Of a stretch of 64,000 nt of DNA, positions 40,646 to 50,544 are shown piece after piece. Each line of letters opens with the position of its first letter. The stretch's first letter is position 1. Source of the DNA: Paenibacillus tyrphae (GTDB lineage: Bacteria > Bacillota > Bacilli > Paenibacillales > NBRC-103111); assembly GCF_000722545.1 (NCBI RefSeq), contig NZ_JNVM01000005.1:124001-188000 (forward strand). The letters are read 5' to 3'. The notes below the pieces were generated by a model that saw only the letters and a list, made by a program, of their open reading frames with translations, made no database searches and was not told the origin of the DNA. The position numbers were made by a program, and so were the translations under genes.

Positions 40646-41959
40646 ATGAACGGATTACAAACGGACGCCTCGCGAGCACTGTACGAACGGGCGCTGCGCT
40701 ACACCCCCGGCGGCGTACATACGTCGATTCGCAATGTGGCGCCGCATCTTATTTTTACGGAAGCGGAAGGCGCTTACATCTACGATGCGGACGGCAACCG
40801 CTACATCGATTACCAAGCGGCCTTCGGGCCGTTCGTCCTCGGACACCGTCACCCTTACGTCACCCAACGGGTCGTAGAGGCGCTGGAGCGCACCGATCTT
40901 TATGGCGTCGGTACGACGGATCTGGAGATCGAGCTGGCGGAGAAAATTTGCAAACATGTCCCGTCGGCGGAATCGGTGCTGTTTTGCAACTCCGGCTCGG
41001 AAGCGACCTACCATGCCATCCGGCTGTCGCGGGCGGTGACCGGACGGGTGAAGCTGATCAAGTTCCAAGGCTGCTATCACGGCTGGCATGATTATGTCGC
41101 TCGCAATATGCTCAGCGCATGGGACATGATCGGCAAGCGCGATCCGGGCTCCGCCGGGATGATGGACGAAGCGGTCGACCATACGCTGATCTGCACGTTC
41201 AACGATCTGGACGACGTGCAGCGGACGTTCGAAGCGAATCCGGGCGAGGTTGCGGCGCTGATCGTGGAGCCGGTGCCGCACAACATCGGCTGCGTGATGC
41301 CGCAGCCGGGGTTCCTGCAGGGGCTGCGGGAGCTGTGCTTGCGGTACGGCGCGGTGCTGATTTTCGACGAGGTCATTACCGGCTTCCGGCACGACATCGG
41401 CGGCTACCAGAAGGTATGCGGGGTGACGCCGGATCTGACGACAATGGGCAAAGCGATGGCTAACGGCTTTCCGATCGCGGCGGTGGCCGGCAAAAACGAG
41501 CTGATGATGCGCTTTAATACGAATCCGGGCGGGGACGTCTGGTTCGCGGGAACGTACAACGGCCATGCCGTCGGCACGGCGGCCTCGATTGCGACGATCG
41601 GGCTGATGGAGACGGCCGGCGTGCATGAGCACATTTTCCGCTTGGGCGAACGAATGCGGCAAGGGATTCGCGATATCCACGAGCGGATGGGCATTCGGGC
41701 GTATGTCGCCGGCTTCGGGTCCGTCTGGACGACATATTTCATGGACCGCGAGCCGCTGAATTACACCGATCTGAAGGACAACGACGCCGAATTGTACGTG
41801 TCGTACCGTCGGAAGCTGATGGAGCGGGGCATCTTCAAAATGCCGATGAACATCAAGCGCAATCATGTCAGCTTCAGCCATACCGAGCAAGATATCGACC
41901 ATACGCTTCAGTGCATCGAAGACGTGCTGAAGGAGCTGCGCGGCGAAGGAAAGCTGTGA
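40646..41959 (+). CDS. Class III aminotransferase, glutamate-1-semialdehyde aminomutase-like
   Basis: This 437-residue PLP enzyme resembles HemL in its layout (RYTPGGVHTSIRNVAPHLIF, FCNSGSEATYHAIRLSRAVT, LIFDEVITGFRHDIGGYQ) and carries the PLP-binding Lys in TTMGKAMANGFPIAAVAG. Its context is catabolic, so a role in haem synthesis is unlikely. It may move an amino group on the substrate or remove it as a transaminase or aminomutase. The start is ATG 40646, after GAGGAG; the frame opens earlier without a site. It is the first gene of the cluster and so probably acts on the imported compound or a product of it. Confidence 0.9.
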   Translation: MNGLQTDASRALYERALRYTPGGVHTSIRNVAPHLIFTEAEGAYIYDADGNRYIDYQAAFGPFVLGHRHPYVTQRVVEALERTDLYGVGTTDLEIELAEKICKHVPSAESVLFCNSGSEATYHAIRLSRAVTGRVKLIKFQGCYHGWHDYVARNMLSAWDMIGKRDPGSAGMMDEAVDHTLICTFNDLDDVQRTFEANPGEVAALIVEPVPHNIGCVMPQPGFLQGLRELCLRYGAVLIFDEVITGFRHDIGGYQKVCGVTPDLTTMGKAMANGFPIAAVAGKNELMMRFNTNPGGDVWFAGTYNGHAVGTAASIATIGLMETAGVHEHIFRLGERMRQGIRDIHERMGIRAYVAGFGSVWTTYFMDREPLNYTDLKDNDAELYVSYRRKLMERGIFKMPMNIKRNHVSFSHTEQDIDHTLQCIEDVLKELRGEGKL

Positions 41960-42029
41960 GGCAGGGAAGCGCGCAGATGAACGGGCGGGTTATAATATGG
42001 ACAAACGATGTGGGGAGGAAGCACACGAG

Positions 42030-42869
42030 ATGATCTTCGATTGCCATACGCACGTATTCGGTCCGGGCCAGTTCGGCGGAGCTACGCTGGCCGCGGCCAA
42101 GCGGGCTTGGGGAGACGGACAGGAAATGCTCGTGACGCCGGAAGGACACTGGGAGCTGTTCAAGGATATCGCCGGTGCGATCGTGCTGGCCTTCGACGCC
42201 CCGGCCACCGGGCTCAACGTGCCGAACGAGTACGTCGCGGACTACGTAGCCAAGCATCCCGGCAAGCTGTTCGGCTTCGCCAGCGTCGATCCGAACCGGC
42301 TGAATGCGGCCAGCCTGCTGGAATCGGCGGTGAAGGAGCTCGGGCTGCAGGGCTTGAAGCTCGGTCCGATCTACCAAAACTTTTACCCGGAGGCGAAGGA
42401 GCATTTCCCGCTCTATGCGAAGGCGGACGAGCTGGGCGTGCCGATTCTGTGGCATCAGGGCACGTCGTTCGTGCCGGAAGGGTACCTCGACGCTTCCCGT
42501 CCGGCAGCGCTCGATCCGATCGCCCGGGCGTTCCCGAATTTAAAAATGGTGATCGCCCACATGGGGCATCCTTGGGTGGACGAATGCATCGCCGTTGTCC
42601 GCAAAAACCCGAACCTGTACATGGATCTGTCGGCGTTGGGCTCCCGTCCGTGGCAGTTTTACAATGCGCTGGTGTCGGCTTGCGAGTACGGCGTAACGCA
42701 TAAAATCTTGTTCGGATCGGATTATCCGTTCTTTACGACGCAGCAGATGATCGACGCGCTGCGGAACATCAACCGGTTCACCGAAGGCACCTCGCTTCCG
42801 CAGGTGCCGGAGCAGGTCATTGAAGATATTTTGCATCGGAATACGCCGGAGCTGCTTGGACTTGTATAG
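42030..42869 (+). CDS. Amidohydrolase family 2 protein (lactonase/decarboxylase-like)
   Basis: This 279-residue metal-dependent hydrolase has the amidohydrolase_2 signatures: N-terminal HTH metal pair (MIFDCHTHVFGPG), GLKLGPIYQNFYP, a His in PILWHQGTSF, VIAHMGHPWVDE and the catalytic Asp in ILFGSDYPF. Family members open sugar or muconate lactones or decarboxylate ring acids. Between a dehydrogenase and an IlvD-type dehydratase in the same cluster, lactone opening is the most economical reading. The start is ATG 42030, behind GGGGAGGAAG. Confidence 0.88.
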   Translation: MIFDCHTHVFGPGQFGGATLAAAKRAWGDGQEMLVTPEGHWELFKDIAGAIVLAFDAPATGLNVPNEYVADYVAKHPGKLFGFASVDPNRLNAASLLESAVKELGLQGLKLGPIYQNFYPEAKEHFPLYAKADELGVPILWHQGTSFVPEGYLDASRPAALDPIARAFPNLKMVIAHMGHPWVDECIAVVRKNPNLYMDLSALGSRPWQFYNALVSACEYGVTHKILFGSDYPFFTTQQMIDALRNINRFTEGTSLPQVPEQVIEDILHRNTPELLGLV

Positions 42870-42963
42870 AAGCTGCGGCAAGGCTTTTTGAAACGCTGCG
42901 GAGCATGGATCCGGACGAAGGACGAAACGCGTGCGGGGCACGCATGAAGGAGACGGAAGCGCA

Positions 42964-44673
42964 ATGGCGGAACAATCGGACAACGGAAAACGCAGGGGCG
43001 AAGCCTATTTTGCCGACGAAGGGCTGTGGGGGTTCATCCACCGCTCGTTTACCAAATCGATGGGATATACGGAAGAGGATCTCGCCAAGCCGGTCATCGG
43101 CATCTGCAACACGTTCAGCGAGCTGAACAAATGCCATTCCCATTTCAACGAGCTGGTCGATTATGTGAAGCGGGGCGTCTGGCAGGCCGGAGGACTCCCG
43201 ATGGAGTTTCCGACAATCTCCATCGGCGAGCCTTACGTCAAGCCGACGACGATGCTGCTGCGCAATCTGATGGCGATGGATACGGAGGAAATGCTGAAGG
43301 CGCACCCGATCGACGGCGTCGTGCTGATCGGCGGCTGTGACAAAACGGTGCCGGCCCAACTGATGGCCGCCGCCAGCGCCAACATTCCGGCCATCGTGCT
43401 GACGGGCGGGCCGATGCTGAACGGGCGGCTGAACGGCCGCAGTTTGGGCGCATGCACGGATTGCTACCAATTTACGCTGGAGCATAAGGCGGGCAATCTC
43501 AACGATGAGCAGCTCGCAACAGCGGAGAACGCGATCTGCCGCAGCGACGGTCACTGCATGGTGATGGGAACGGCCAGCACGATGGCTTCCATCGCCGAAG
43601 CGCTCGGCATGGCGCTGCCGGGCTGCGCGGCCATTCCCGCGCCGGACAGCCGCAGGCGGCATATGGCGGAACGCACCGGCAGGCAGATCGTCAACCTCGT
43701 GAAGGCGGACATTCGGCCGCGGGAGATCATGACGGAGGCGGCGCTGGAAAATGCGATCCGCGTGACGATGGCCAGCGGCGGGTCGACGAATGCGATCATC
43801 CACCTAGTGGCGATTGCCGGTCGCCTCGGCATCCGGCTCCCGCTGGAGAAGTTCGACGACATTGCCGCGGCGACGCCGTTCCTGCTCAATCTGCGGCCTT
43901 CCGGCCAATACCAGATGGAGGAATATTTCGAGGCCGGTGGTGTCCCGGCGCTGATGAAGGAGCTGGAAGGGCTGCTGCACGGCGACTGCCTGACCGTGAC
44001 TGGACGTTCCGTCAGCGAAAATCTGCGCGGCGTGGAGGTGCTGGACCGCAGCGTAATCTACCCGCTGGACCAGCCGCTCGATCCGCAAGGCGGCATCGCC
44101 GTGCTGCGCGGCAATCTGGCGCCGGACGGCGCGCTGATCAAGCAGACGGCGGTCTCGCCGCATCTGAAGAAGCACCGGGGGCGGGCGGTCGTGTTCGAAT
44201 CGCCGGCCGATCTCGAACGGCGCATCGACGATCCGGAGCTGGACGTGGATGAAAGCAGCGTACTGGTGCTCAAGAATGCCGGGCCCAAAGGTGCTCCGGC
44301 GATGCCGGAAATCGGGCAAATCCCGATTCCGAAAAAGCTGCTGCTGCGCGGCGTCCGCGACATGGTCCGCATCTCCGACGCCCGGATCAGCGGCACGTCT
44401 TACGGCGCGCTGATCGTCCACGCCGCCCCGGAAGCGGCGGTCGGCGGTCCGTTGGCGCTCGTGCAGGACGGGGACATGATTGAGCTGGATATCGCCGCCC
44501 GGCGGTTGCATCTCGAGGTGGAAGCCGACGAGCTGGCGCGCCGCCGGGAGCAGTGGACCGCGCCCGCGCCGCATTACGACCGGGGCTACGGGCTGCTGTA
44601 TATTGAACGCGTCATGCAGGCGGACAAAGGGTGCGACTTTGACTTCCTCGTCCCGAAGGAGCTGCGGAAGTAG
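42964..44673 (+). CDS. IlvD/Edd-family dehydratase (sugar-acid type)
   Basis: This 569-residue enzyme removes water from a polyhydroxy acid to give a 2-keto-3-deoxy acid. The iron-sulphur cluster Cys are visible in IGICNTFSELNKCH, IGGCDKTVPAQL and GACTDCYQF, and the typical MASGGSTNAIIH and MVRISDARISGTSYG are present. The long inserted PTTMLLRNLMAMDTEEM region and the cluster context point to the pentonate/hexonate dehydratase subgroup (AraC/XylD-like) rather than to branched-chain amino acid synthesis. The start is ATG 42964, with AAGGAGA 12 bases upstream. Confidence 0.92.
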   Translation: MAEQSDNGKRRGEAYFADEGLWGFIHRSFTKSMGYTEEDLAKPVIGICNTFSELNKCHSHFNELVDYVKRGVWQAGGLPMEFPTISIGEPYVKPTTMLLRNLMAMDTEEMLKAHPIDGVVLIGGCDKTVPAQLMAAASANIPAIVLTGGPMLNGRLNGRSLGACTDCYQFTLEHKAGNLNDEQLATAENAICRSDGHCMVMGTASTMASIAEALGMALPGCAAIPAPDSRRRHMAERTGRQIVNLVKADIRPREIMTEAALENAIRVTMASGGSTNAIIHLVAIAGRLGIRLPLEKFDDIAAATPFLLNLRPSGQYQMEEYFEAGGVPALMKELEGLLHGDCLTVTGRSVSENLRGVEVLDRSVIYPLDQPLDPQGGIAVLRGNLAPDGALIKQTAVSPHLKKHRGRAVVFESPADLERRIDDPELDVDESSVLVLKNAGPKGAPAMPEIGQIPIPKKLLLRGVRDMVRISDARISGTSYGALIVHAAPEAAVGGPLALVQDGDMIELDIAARRLHLEVEADELARRREQWTAPAPHYDRGYGLLYIERVMQADKGCDFDFLVPKELRK

Positions 44674-44757
44674 GGGGCCGGGGTTTCCCGGCCTCTACAG
44701 GCCAGCCTGAGCGGACGGATTGGCGTTACACATTTGAGCGTACAGGGGGCACCGACG

Positions 44758-46050
44758 ATGAAGATGAAGGGGACAAAAAAAGCGATGACCGGCGGGCTGG
44801 CTGCCGTTCTGCTGGTTTCCATGGTAAGCGCTTGCTCAAACGAAGGGCAGCCGGCGAAGGGCGGCGAGGCGGACGGCAAGAAGTCCGTCACGCTGTACAT
44901 GCTGGTTGCCGAATCGCTGTTCAACGGCAAGGTGGACGAGTTCGTCAAGAAATACGAGTCCCAGAATCCGGGCGTGACGATCAAGGCGGAAGTGATGCCC
45001 GACGGCAATATTTTCGACTCGCTGAGGACGAAAATATCGACCGGCGACGTGCCTGATCTGTATCAGATCAACATCGGACACGTCACGACGAAGCTTGCGG
45101 ACGAGAGCGGATACTTGTACGATCTGAGCCCGCTCAGCTCTACCCGGAACTACACGGAATCGATCCGCCAAGCGTCGATGTATAACGGCAAATACGCGGC
45201 GTTTACGCTGGGCGTCGGCGTGCTTGGCCTCAATTACAACAAGAAGATGCTGGCCGATATCGGATATGCGGCCCCGCCCAAGACGTGGGAAGAGTTCATG
45301 GACGCCGGGAAGAAGCTGAAGGCTAAAGGCAAAGACTTAATTGTATACGCTTCCAAATGGGAGACATCCATCGCCAATGTGTTCCACTGGACGTTCGGGA
45401 ATTACGCTTTGAAGCATGAGGAGTTCAAAAAAGCGTATTTGTCCGGAAGCGTCGATTGGAGCAAGCCGGAGAACAAGGCGCTGCTGGGCGAAGGCTTCGA
45501 GCGGTTTAAGGAGCTGAACCAGTACGTCCGCCAGGGCAGCTTTACGAACGAATACGCGATTGCCCAGCAGGCGTTCGCGAACGGAGAGGCCGCCATGCTG
45601 CTCGGAGGCACTTGGGAAGCGGGCGCGATCCGGAAACTGAACCCGAATCTGGAATGGGGCTTCGCCAATCTCCCTTACGCGCCGGATCGCGAGAACGGAG
45701 TCATCTTCGTGCCGGAGGACGGGCTTGCGCTGAATGCGAAGTCCAAGAACGTAGAGGAAGCCGCCAAGTTCGCAAACTGGCTGTTCTCGAAGGAAACGTA
45801 CGGTGAAATCTTGAAGGTCAAAGGCAACTTCCCCGCCATGCCGGGCGTCGGAGAGCTGGACCCGGCGTATGCGGACGTGCCGAAGTGGCTGGAAACCGGA
45901 CGCATTATCTCCTTCGCCAACACCGGACCGGTTCCGGGACCGGCTTGGATCGCCTTGGGACAGGCCGCGCAGGAGTATACGTATGGCGGCGATGCCAATA
46001 AAGCCGCCGAACGGTTCGTTAAAGAGTACGACAAAGCCAAGTCCAAATAA
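44758..46050 (+). CDS. ABC sugar-type solute-binding lipoprotein of the catabolic cluster
   Basis: This 430-residue lipoprotein has a signal peptide with lipobox VSAC (Cys at about residue 26) and a family 1 binding-protein body (TLYMLVAESLFNGKVDEFVK, LGLNYNKKMLADIGY, GEAAMLLGGTWEAGAIRK). It captures the substrate of the pathway and delivers it to the two permeases that follow. The start is ATG 44758, after CAGGGGGC; the ATG two codons later (44764) is also possible. As in the first importer, no ATPase gene is linked. Confidence 0.93.
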   Translation: MKMKGTKKAMTGGLAAVLLVSMVSACSNEGQPAKGGEADGKKSVTLYMLVAESLFNGKVDEFVKKYESQNPGVTIKAEVMPDGNIFDSLRTKISTGDVPDLYQINIGHVTTKLADESGYLYDLSPLSSTRNYTESIRQASMYNGKYAAFTLGVGVLGLNYNKKMLADIGYAAPPKTWEEFMDAGKKLKAKGKDLIVYASKWETSIANVFHWTFGNYALKHEEFKKAYLSGSVDWSKPENKALLGEGFERFKELNQYVRQGSFTNEYAIAQQAFANGEAAMLLGGTWEAGAIRKLNPNLEWGFANLPYAPDRENGVIFVPEDGLALNAKSKNVEEAAKFANWLFSKETYGEILKVKGNFPAMPGVGELDPAYADVPKWLETGRIISFANTGPVPGPAWIALGQAAQEYTYGGDANKAAERFVKEYDKAKSK

Positions 46051-46157
46051 CAGGCCCGGCAGCTCTGCTTTGACAGGAGAAGAGCGCAGGGCGGAAGACC
46101 GCCGGTTGCCGCCGCTCTGCGCTTCCTTGCCGCCAATCTTCGCCGGAAGGGGTAGCC

Positions 46158-47042
46158 ATGCAGAAAAAATATGTTATGACCGGACTTCTCTTCGTTACGC
46201 CGATTACGCTGATTTTGCTGACGTTTCTCCTTTTTCCGATCGCGCAGTCGTTTTATTACAGCCTGACCGACTGGAAAGGCGTGGGAGCCTACAGCTTCAT
46301 CGGCTTTAAAAATTATGCGGATATTTTCAAAGAAGACGTGTTCGTGCATTCGCTGTGGCGTACGCTCGCGATCGGCCTATCGGCGGCCGTCCTGTCCAAC
46401 GTGCTCGGGCTGTTCTTCGCCGTACTGCTCGATCAGCCGCTTCGGACGAAAAAAGCGCTCCGGGCGCTCTATTATATCCCGAACGTCATCCCGATCGTCG
46501 TTGCGGCTTTCGTCTGGCGGTACATTCTGGACGCGAACAGCGGCTTGGCCAACCAATGGCTGTCCGCGCTCGCCGGCCGTCCTGTCACCACCGCCTGGGT
46601 CGATTCGCCGGATTATGTCGTTCCGACGATCGTCCTGATTACCGTCTGGCAGATGATGGGGCCGATCATCATTATTTATCTCGCGGCGCTGCAGGGCGTG
46701 CCGGGCGAGCTGCTGGAAGCGGGGATGCTCGACGGCGCGTCGAGGCCGCGGCGCTTCGTATCCATCGTGCTGCCGATGATTGCGCCGGGCATTACGGTGA
46801 ACGTGCTGATCGGACTTGCGAACGGCATCCGCCTGTTCGATCTGCCGTTCGCCCTGACGGGCGGCGGACCCGCCAACGCCAGCGAGACGCTCGCCATCCG
46901 CATCTACCGGTATGCGTTCCAATCATCGGATATGGCATACGGCATGGCCGCTTCGTTCGTCATGACGATGGTCGTGCTGGTTGTCACCTGCTTTTTCGTC
47001 GCACTCTCCAGAAAATACGAACAGGGGGCGCACGGAGCATGA
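46158..47042 (+). CDS. ABC sugar-type permease (MalF-like) of the catabolic cluster
   Basis: This 294-residue protein has six membrane segments and the EAA loop ELLEAGMLDGASRPRRFVSI followed by VLPMIAPG. GGAAGGGG precedes the ATG. Its stop overlaps the start of the next permease gene (ATGA), so the two subunits are made together. The gap of 107 bases to the binding-protein gene is where message level could be adjusted. Confidence 0.94.
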   Translation: MQKKYVMTGLLFVTPITLILLTFLLFPIAQSFYYSLTDWKGVGAYSFIGFKNYADIFKEDVFVHSLWRTLAIGLSAAVLSNVLGLFFAVLLDQPLRTKKALRALYYIPNVIPIVVAAFVWRYILDANSGLANQWLSALAGRPVTTAWVDSPDYVVPTIVLITVWQMMGPIIIIYLAALQGVPGELLEAGMLDGASRPRRFVSIVLPMIAPGITVNVLIGLANGIRLFDLPFALTGGGPANASETLAIRIYRYAFQSSDMAYGMAASFVMTMVVLVVTCFFVALSRKYEQGAHGA

Positions 47043-47869
47043 AGCGAAAATCCGCACGATTCGCCACCGAAGCGCTGGCCGTCGGCCTTGCGCTCTTGAT
47101 TTCGGTACCGCTGTATCTGATTGCCATCAATACGTTCAAGTCGCACGAGCAGATCGTGACCAGCCCGCTGTCCTTGCCCGACTGGTCTTACGGCTTGAAG
47201 AATGTGCTGGCGGCCGTGGAACGGATGGACATCCTGCGCTCCTACGGCATTACGATCGGGATCGGTGCGATGTCGCTCGTCTGCTGCATCGTCTTCTCGG
47301 CGCTGGCCGCCTATGCCGTGGCCCGCATCCCGCATCCGGTATTCCGGTCGCTGTATTGGTTTTACGTCTCGTGCATCATGATTCCCGTACAGTCGGCGCT
47401 GATTCCGCTCGTGTTTTTGCTGAAAAGCCTTCAGCTGCAGGGAACGGTCTACGGCATTTCGCTCGTCTACGTCGCGGTGCTGTCGCCGTTCTGTATCTTC
47501 ATGTGTGCGGGCTTCGTCCGCGGCATCCCGTTCGAGCTGGAGGAGTCGGCCTATATGGACGGATGCTCGCCGGTACGGACGTTTTTTCAGATCATTTTTC
47601 CGCTGCTCAAGCCTGCGACGGCAACGCTGGTCATCCTGCAGTTCATCTACATCTGGAACGATCTGCTGCTTCCGCTCGTGCTGGTCAATACGCGGGATTT
47701 TCCGACCGTCAGCGTCAGCCTGTACAAATTTTTCGGAGCGAAGGGCATGTCGGATTTGAGCTTGTTATTCGGAGGCATTACGCTTACGCTGGTGCCGATT
47801 CTGGCGTTGTTTTTCGCTTTTCAAGGTTATTTCGTGAAAGGGTTGTCCGCGGGCGCTGTGAAAGGCTGA
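47039..47869 (+). CDS. ABC sugar-type permease (MalG-like) of the catabolic cluster
   Basis: This 276-residue protein has six membrane segments, the EAA loop ELEESAYMDGCSPVRTF and the C-terminus VKGLSAGAVKG. It starts at the ATG at 47039 that overlaps the previous stop; the frame stays open far upstream, but that part is only the shadow of the first permease. It forms the import channel with the preceding subunit. Confidence 0.94.
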   Translation: MKRKSARFATEALAVGLALLISVPLYLIAINTFKSHEQIVTSPLSLPDWSYGLKNVLAAVERMDILRSYGITIGIGAMSLVCCIVFSALAAYAVARIPHPVFRSLYWFYVSCIMIPVQSALIPLVFLLKSLQLQGTVYGISLVYVAVLSPFCIFMCAGFVRGIPFELEESAYMDGCSPVRTFFQIIFPLLKPATATLVILQFIYIWNDLLLPLVLVNTRDFPTVSVSLYKFFGAKGMSDLSLLFGGITLTLVPILALFFAFQGYFVKGLSAGAVKG

Positions 47870-47900
47870 AGCCGCGAACCCTAATAGAGGAGGAAAATCG

Positions 47901-48563
47901 ATGTACGACAACGATAAGCCATTGTTTGATTTCATGTGCGAAAGCTTGTATTCTGCGGTCATATCCGATACGTTAGACGAACTGGGGTACCGTCATCAGG
48001 TGATGAGAGAGGACCTGACGCCGTTATCCGCCGATTGGGTCATTGCGGGGCGGGCGAAAACGATGCTGTCCGTTGACGTGCATCATCTGCCGGAAGATCC
48101 GTATGCGCAGGAAATCGCCGCCGTAGACAGCATCCGGCCGGGAGAGATCGTGATCGGCTGCACGAACCGTTCCCGTCAGAACGGGCTGTGGGGCGAGCTG
48201 CTCTCGACCGCATCCCAAGCTCGCGGTGCCCGCGGTGCGGTCGTGGACGGTCTGATCCGCGATTCGAAAAAGATTTTGGAGCTGGATTTTCCAGTTTTCG
48301 CGACGGGCACGAAGCCGGTCGATTCCCGCGGCCGCGGCTTGGTCATCGAATACGACGTGCCGGTGTTGTGCGGCGACGTGCTGGTCCATCCGGGCGACGT
48401 TATATTTGGCGACCGGGATGGCGTCGTCGTCATTCCCGCCGCGGTCGTCGATGAGGTGGTCCGGCTCGCTACGGACAAAGTGACTCGCGAAAATCATACC
48501 CGCGACGAGCTGAAGGCGGGCCGCACGCTGCGGGAAGTGTACGACAAATACGGCGTGCTGTAA
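47901..48563 (+). CDS. RraA-family protein (aldolase/oxaloacetate decarboxylase-like)
   Basis: This 220-residue protein has the RraA/4-hydroxy-4-methyl-2-oxoglutarate aldolase fold: SAVISDTLDELGYRHQVM, GARGAVVDGLIRDSKKI with the Arg-Asp pair that binds substrate and metal, and GDVLVHPGDVIFGDRDGVVV. Enzymes of this family cleave 2-keto-4-hydroxy acids or decarboxylate oxaloacetate; the RNase E-inhibitor role of E. coli RraA is irrelevant in this host. Behind a dehydratase it can serve as the retro-aldol step of the pathway. AGAGGAGG stands eight bases before the start. Confidence 0.9.
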   Translation: MYDNDKPLFDFMCESLYSAVISDTLDELGYRHQVMREDLTPLSADWVIAGRAKTMLSVDVHHLPEDPYAQEIAAVDSIRPGEIVIGCTNRSRQNGLWGELLSTASQARGARGAVVDGLIRDSKKILELDFPVFATGTKPVDSRGRGLVIEYDVPVLCGDVLVHPGDVIFGDRDGVVVIPAAVVDEVVRLATDKVTRENHTRDELKAGRTLREVYDKYGVL

Positions 48564-48602
48564 CCAGACGCCGGAGCAACGAAGCAAAGGAGGAGAGGCA
48601 TA

Positions 48603-49364
48603 ATGAGGCTTGGCGGCAAACGCGCGCTTGTCACCGGCGGCGCCCGGGGCATTGGCAAGGGCATCGTCGGACGTTTTTTGGCGGAGGGGGCAGGCGTGAT
48701 TGCGCTGGACCAGAACGAAGCCGAGCTGGAGGCATTGCGGGAGGAGTTTGCGGGGCATGCGGAGAGGCTTGCCTTGTCGGTGTGCGACCTGCGCAACCTG
48801 GAGCAGCTCGAGCAGGCGGCGGGAGAGGCTTTCGACCGGTGGCAGGGGATCGACATTGTGATCAACAATGCGGGCATTGCGTACCGGGAGCCGTTTCTGG
48901 ACATCCCGCTGGCCCATTGGGACGCGGTGATGGACATCAACGTGCGCGCCGTGTTCCGGCTGGGCCAGTTGGCCGCCGAACGGATGATCCGGCAGGGGAC
49001 GGGCGGAAGCATCGTCAATATGAGCTCCAAGAACGGCCTCGCGGGCAGCTCGATGCTGGCGCATTACAACGCTTCGAAAGCCGGCGTCATCCTGCTGTCG
49101 CAATCGATGGCTGTCGAGCTGGCCCCGTACGGCATCCGCGTGAACGTCGTCGCGCCGGGCTTCGTGGAGACGCCGCTCGACCGCGAGCTGCGCATCCGGG
49201 AAGGGCTGCCGGCCTTTTCCGAGCGAACGCCGATGCGTAGGTCGGCCACGATCGACGAAGTGGCGAACGTCTTCCTGTTTCTCGCGTCCGACGAGGCCAG
49301 CTACGTAACCGGTTCCACGATCACGGTGGATGGCGGACATCTCGCAAACGCGAGCGAGTTTTAA
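48603..49364 (+). CDS. Short-chain dehydrogenase/reductase of the catabolic cluster
   Basis: This 253-residue enzyme is a classical SDR: NAD(P)-binding TGGARGIGKG, NNAG, catalytic Ser in NMSSKNGLAG, and Tyr and Lys in YNASKAG, with the C-terminal FLASDEASYVTGSTITVDGG. Asp in VIALDQNE after the second strand favours NAD over NADP. It probably oxidises the sugar or alcohol, giving the lactone or keto compound used by the other enzymes. It is the last gene of the cluster and a terminator follows. Confidence 0.93.
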   Translation: MRLGGKRALVTGGARGIGKGIVGRFLAEGAGVIALDQNEAELEALREEFAGHAERLALSVCDLRNLEQLEQAAGEAFDRWQGIDIVINNAGIAYREPFLDIPLAHWDAVMDINVRAVFRLGQLAAERMIRQGTGGSIVNMSSKNGLAGSSMLAHYNASKAGVILLSQSMAVELAPYGIRVNVVAPGFVETPLDRELRIREGLPAFSERTPMRRSATIDEVANVFLFLASDEASYVTGSTITVDGGHLANASEF

Positions 49365-49419
49365 CCGCAGCGGATCTATGAACCGCTTAGCCGTCCGCTT
49401 CCTTGGCAGCCGCACCAAT

Positions 49420-49469
49420 GCCGCTCCGGCATTGAAGCTCGCGTCGCTGCAGGGAAGGGGCGGCTTTTT
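49420..49469 (+). terminator. Terminator of the catabolic cluster
   Basis: GCCGCTCC (49420-49427) pairs with GGGGCGGC (49457-49464) with one mismatch, followed by five T. The loop is long, so confidence is moderate. Confidence 0.6.
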
Positions 49470-49475
49470 GGCGTG

Positions 49476-50396
49476 TCACTTCCGCACGAATACCCGCTGC
49501 ACGGCATGGCTCGCCCCTTTTTCCAAAATCATCTTCGCGCGTCCTTTGGTCGGCAAAATGTTCTCGTGCAGGTTGACCGCGTTGATGTCCTTCCAGATAC
49601 CGGAAGCAGTTGTGACGAGCTCTTCGCCATGAAGCTCGGCAAAACGATGGAAGTACGACTTCGGATTGAGAAACGCCGTTTCGCGGAGCATCCGGAACCG
49701 TTCGACGTACCACTGCTCGATATCTTCTTCCTTCGCATCGACATAAATCGAATAATCGAAAAAGTCGCTGACGAATACTTGCGACTGTTTTCCGACTTGC
49801 AGGACGTTGATGCCTTCCACGATCAAAATATCGGGCTGGCGGATCGTCTCCACTTCGTCCGGCACGATATCGTACGACAAGTGGGAGTAGACCGGCGCAT
49901 GCACCACGGGCTTGCCCGCTTTAATATCGCGGATAAACCGGAGCAGCTTCTTGATGTCGTAGCTTTCCGGGAAGCCTTTGCGCTTCATAAGCCCTCGCTC
50001 CTCCAGCACGCGGTTCGGGAACAAGAAGCCGTCCGTCGTAATCAGCTCCACGTTCCGGTACTCCGAACATCGCGACAGCAGCAGCTGCAGCAGTCTGGCC
50101 GTCGTGCTTTTGCCTACGGCCACGCTCCCGGCGATGCCGATAATGAACGGAACCGGTTCGGCGCCGTTCTGCAGGAACGAAGCGGACGTGCGGTGAAGCG
50201 TCCTGGCGTTCTCCACCAGCAGATCGAGAAAACGCGTCAAGGGAAGGTAAATTTCTTCGACCTCTCGAAACGGAACTTTATCGTTCAGGCCTTTGAGCTG
50301 CTCGAACTCTTCCATCGTAATGCGAAGGGGCGCGGTAGCCGGCAGTCCGGACCATGCCTGACGATCGAATTCATAATAGAGGGAGTACGGATTCAT
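49476..50396 (-). CDS. coaA: Type I pantothenate kinase
   Basis: This 306-residue kinase phosphorylates pantothenate, the first step of coenzyme A synthesis. Typical features are the Walker [67 protein letters not shown] and the C-terminal [17 protein letters not shown]. The ATG at 50396 has GAGGT close upstream and gives the N-terminus [15 protein letters not shown] usual for CoaA; the earlier ATGs have no ribosome site. It is monocistronic and converges on the catabolic cluster. Confidence 0.96.
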   Translation of the reverse strand: MNPYSLYYEFDRQAWSGLPATAPLRITMEEFEQLKGLNDKVPFREVEEIYLPLTRFLDLLVENARTLHRTSASFLQNGAEPVPFIIGIAGSVAVGKSTTARLLQLLLSRCSEYRNVELITTDGFLFPNRVLEERGLMKRKGFPESYDIKKLLRFIRDIKAGKPVVHAPVYSHLSYDIVPDEVETIRQPDILIVEGINVLQVGKQSQVFVSDFFDYSIYVDAKEEDIEQWYVERFRMLRETAFLNPKSYFHRFAELHGEELVTTASGIWKDINAVNLHENILPTKGRAKMILEKGASHAVQRVFVRK

Positions 50397-50544
50397 CGGG
50401 ACCTCGCTGTCCATCAAATGGTTTAGTAGTAATGCATTTTCATATCATAGCATGACCCGGCGGCGATTTCACTAGTTTGTTACTCCCGAAAAAAGGCCGG
50501 TTTGGAGCGAAGGCGGGCAAATCCCATATCCGGAGCATGATTTC

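Noticed and set aside
40655..41902. 415-codon minus-strand frame opposite the aminotransferase gene
   Set aside because: Antisense shadow without a start signal.
48024..49418. 464-codon minus-strand frame opposite the RraA-like and SDR genes
   Set aside because: It spans two clear + strand genes and their gap; composition is typical of an antisense shadow.
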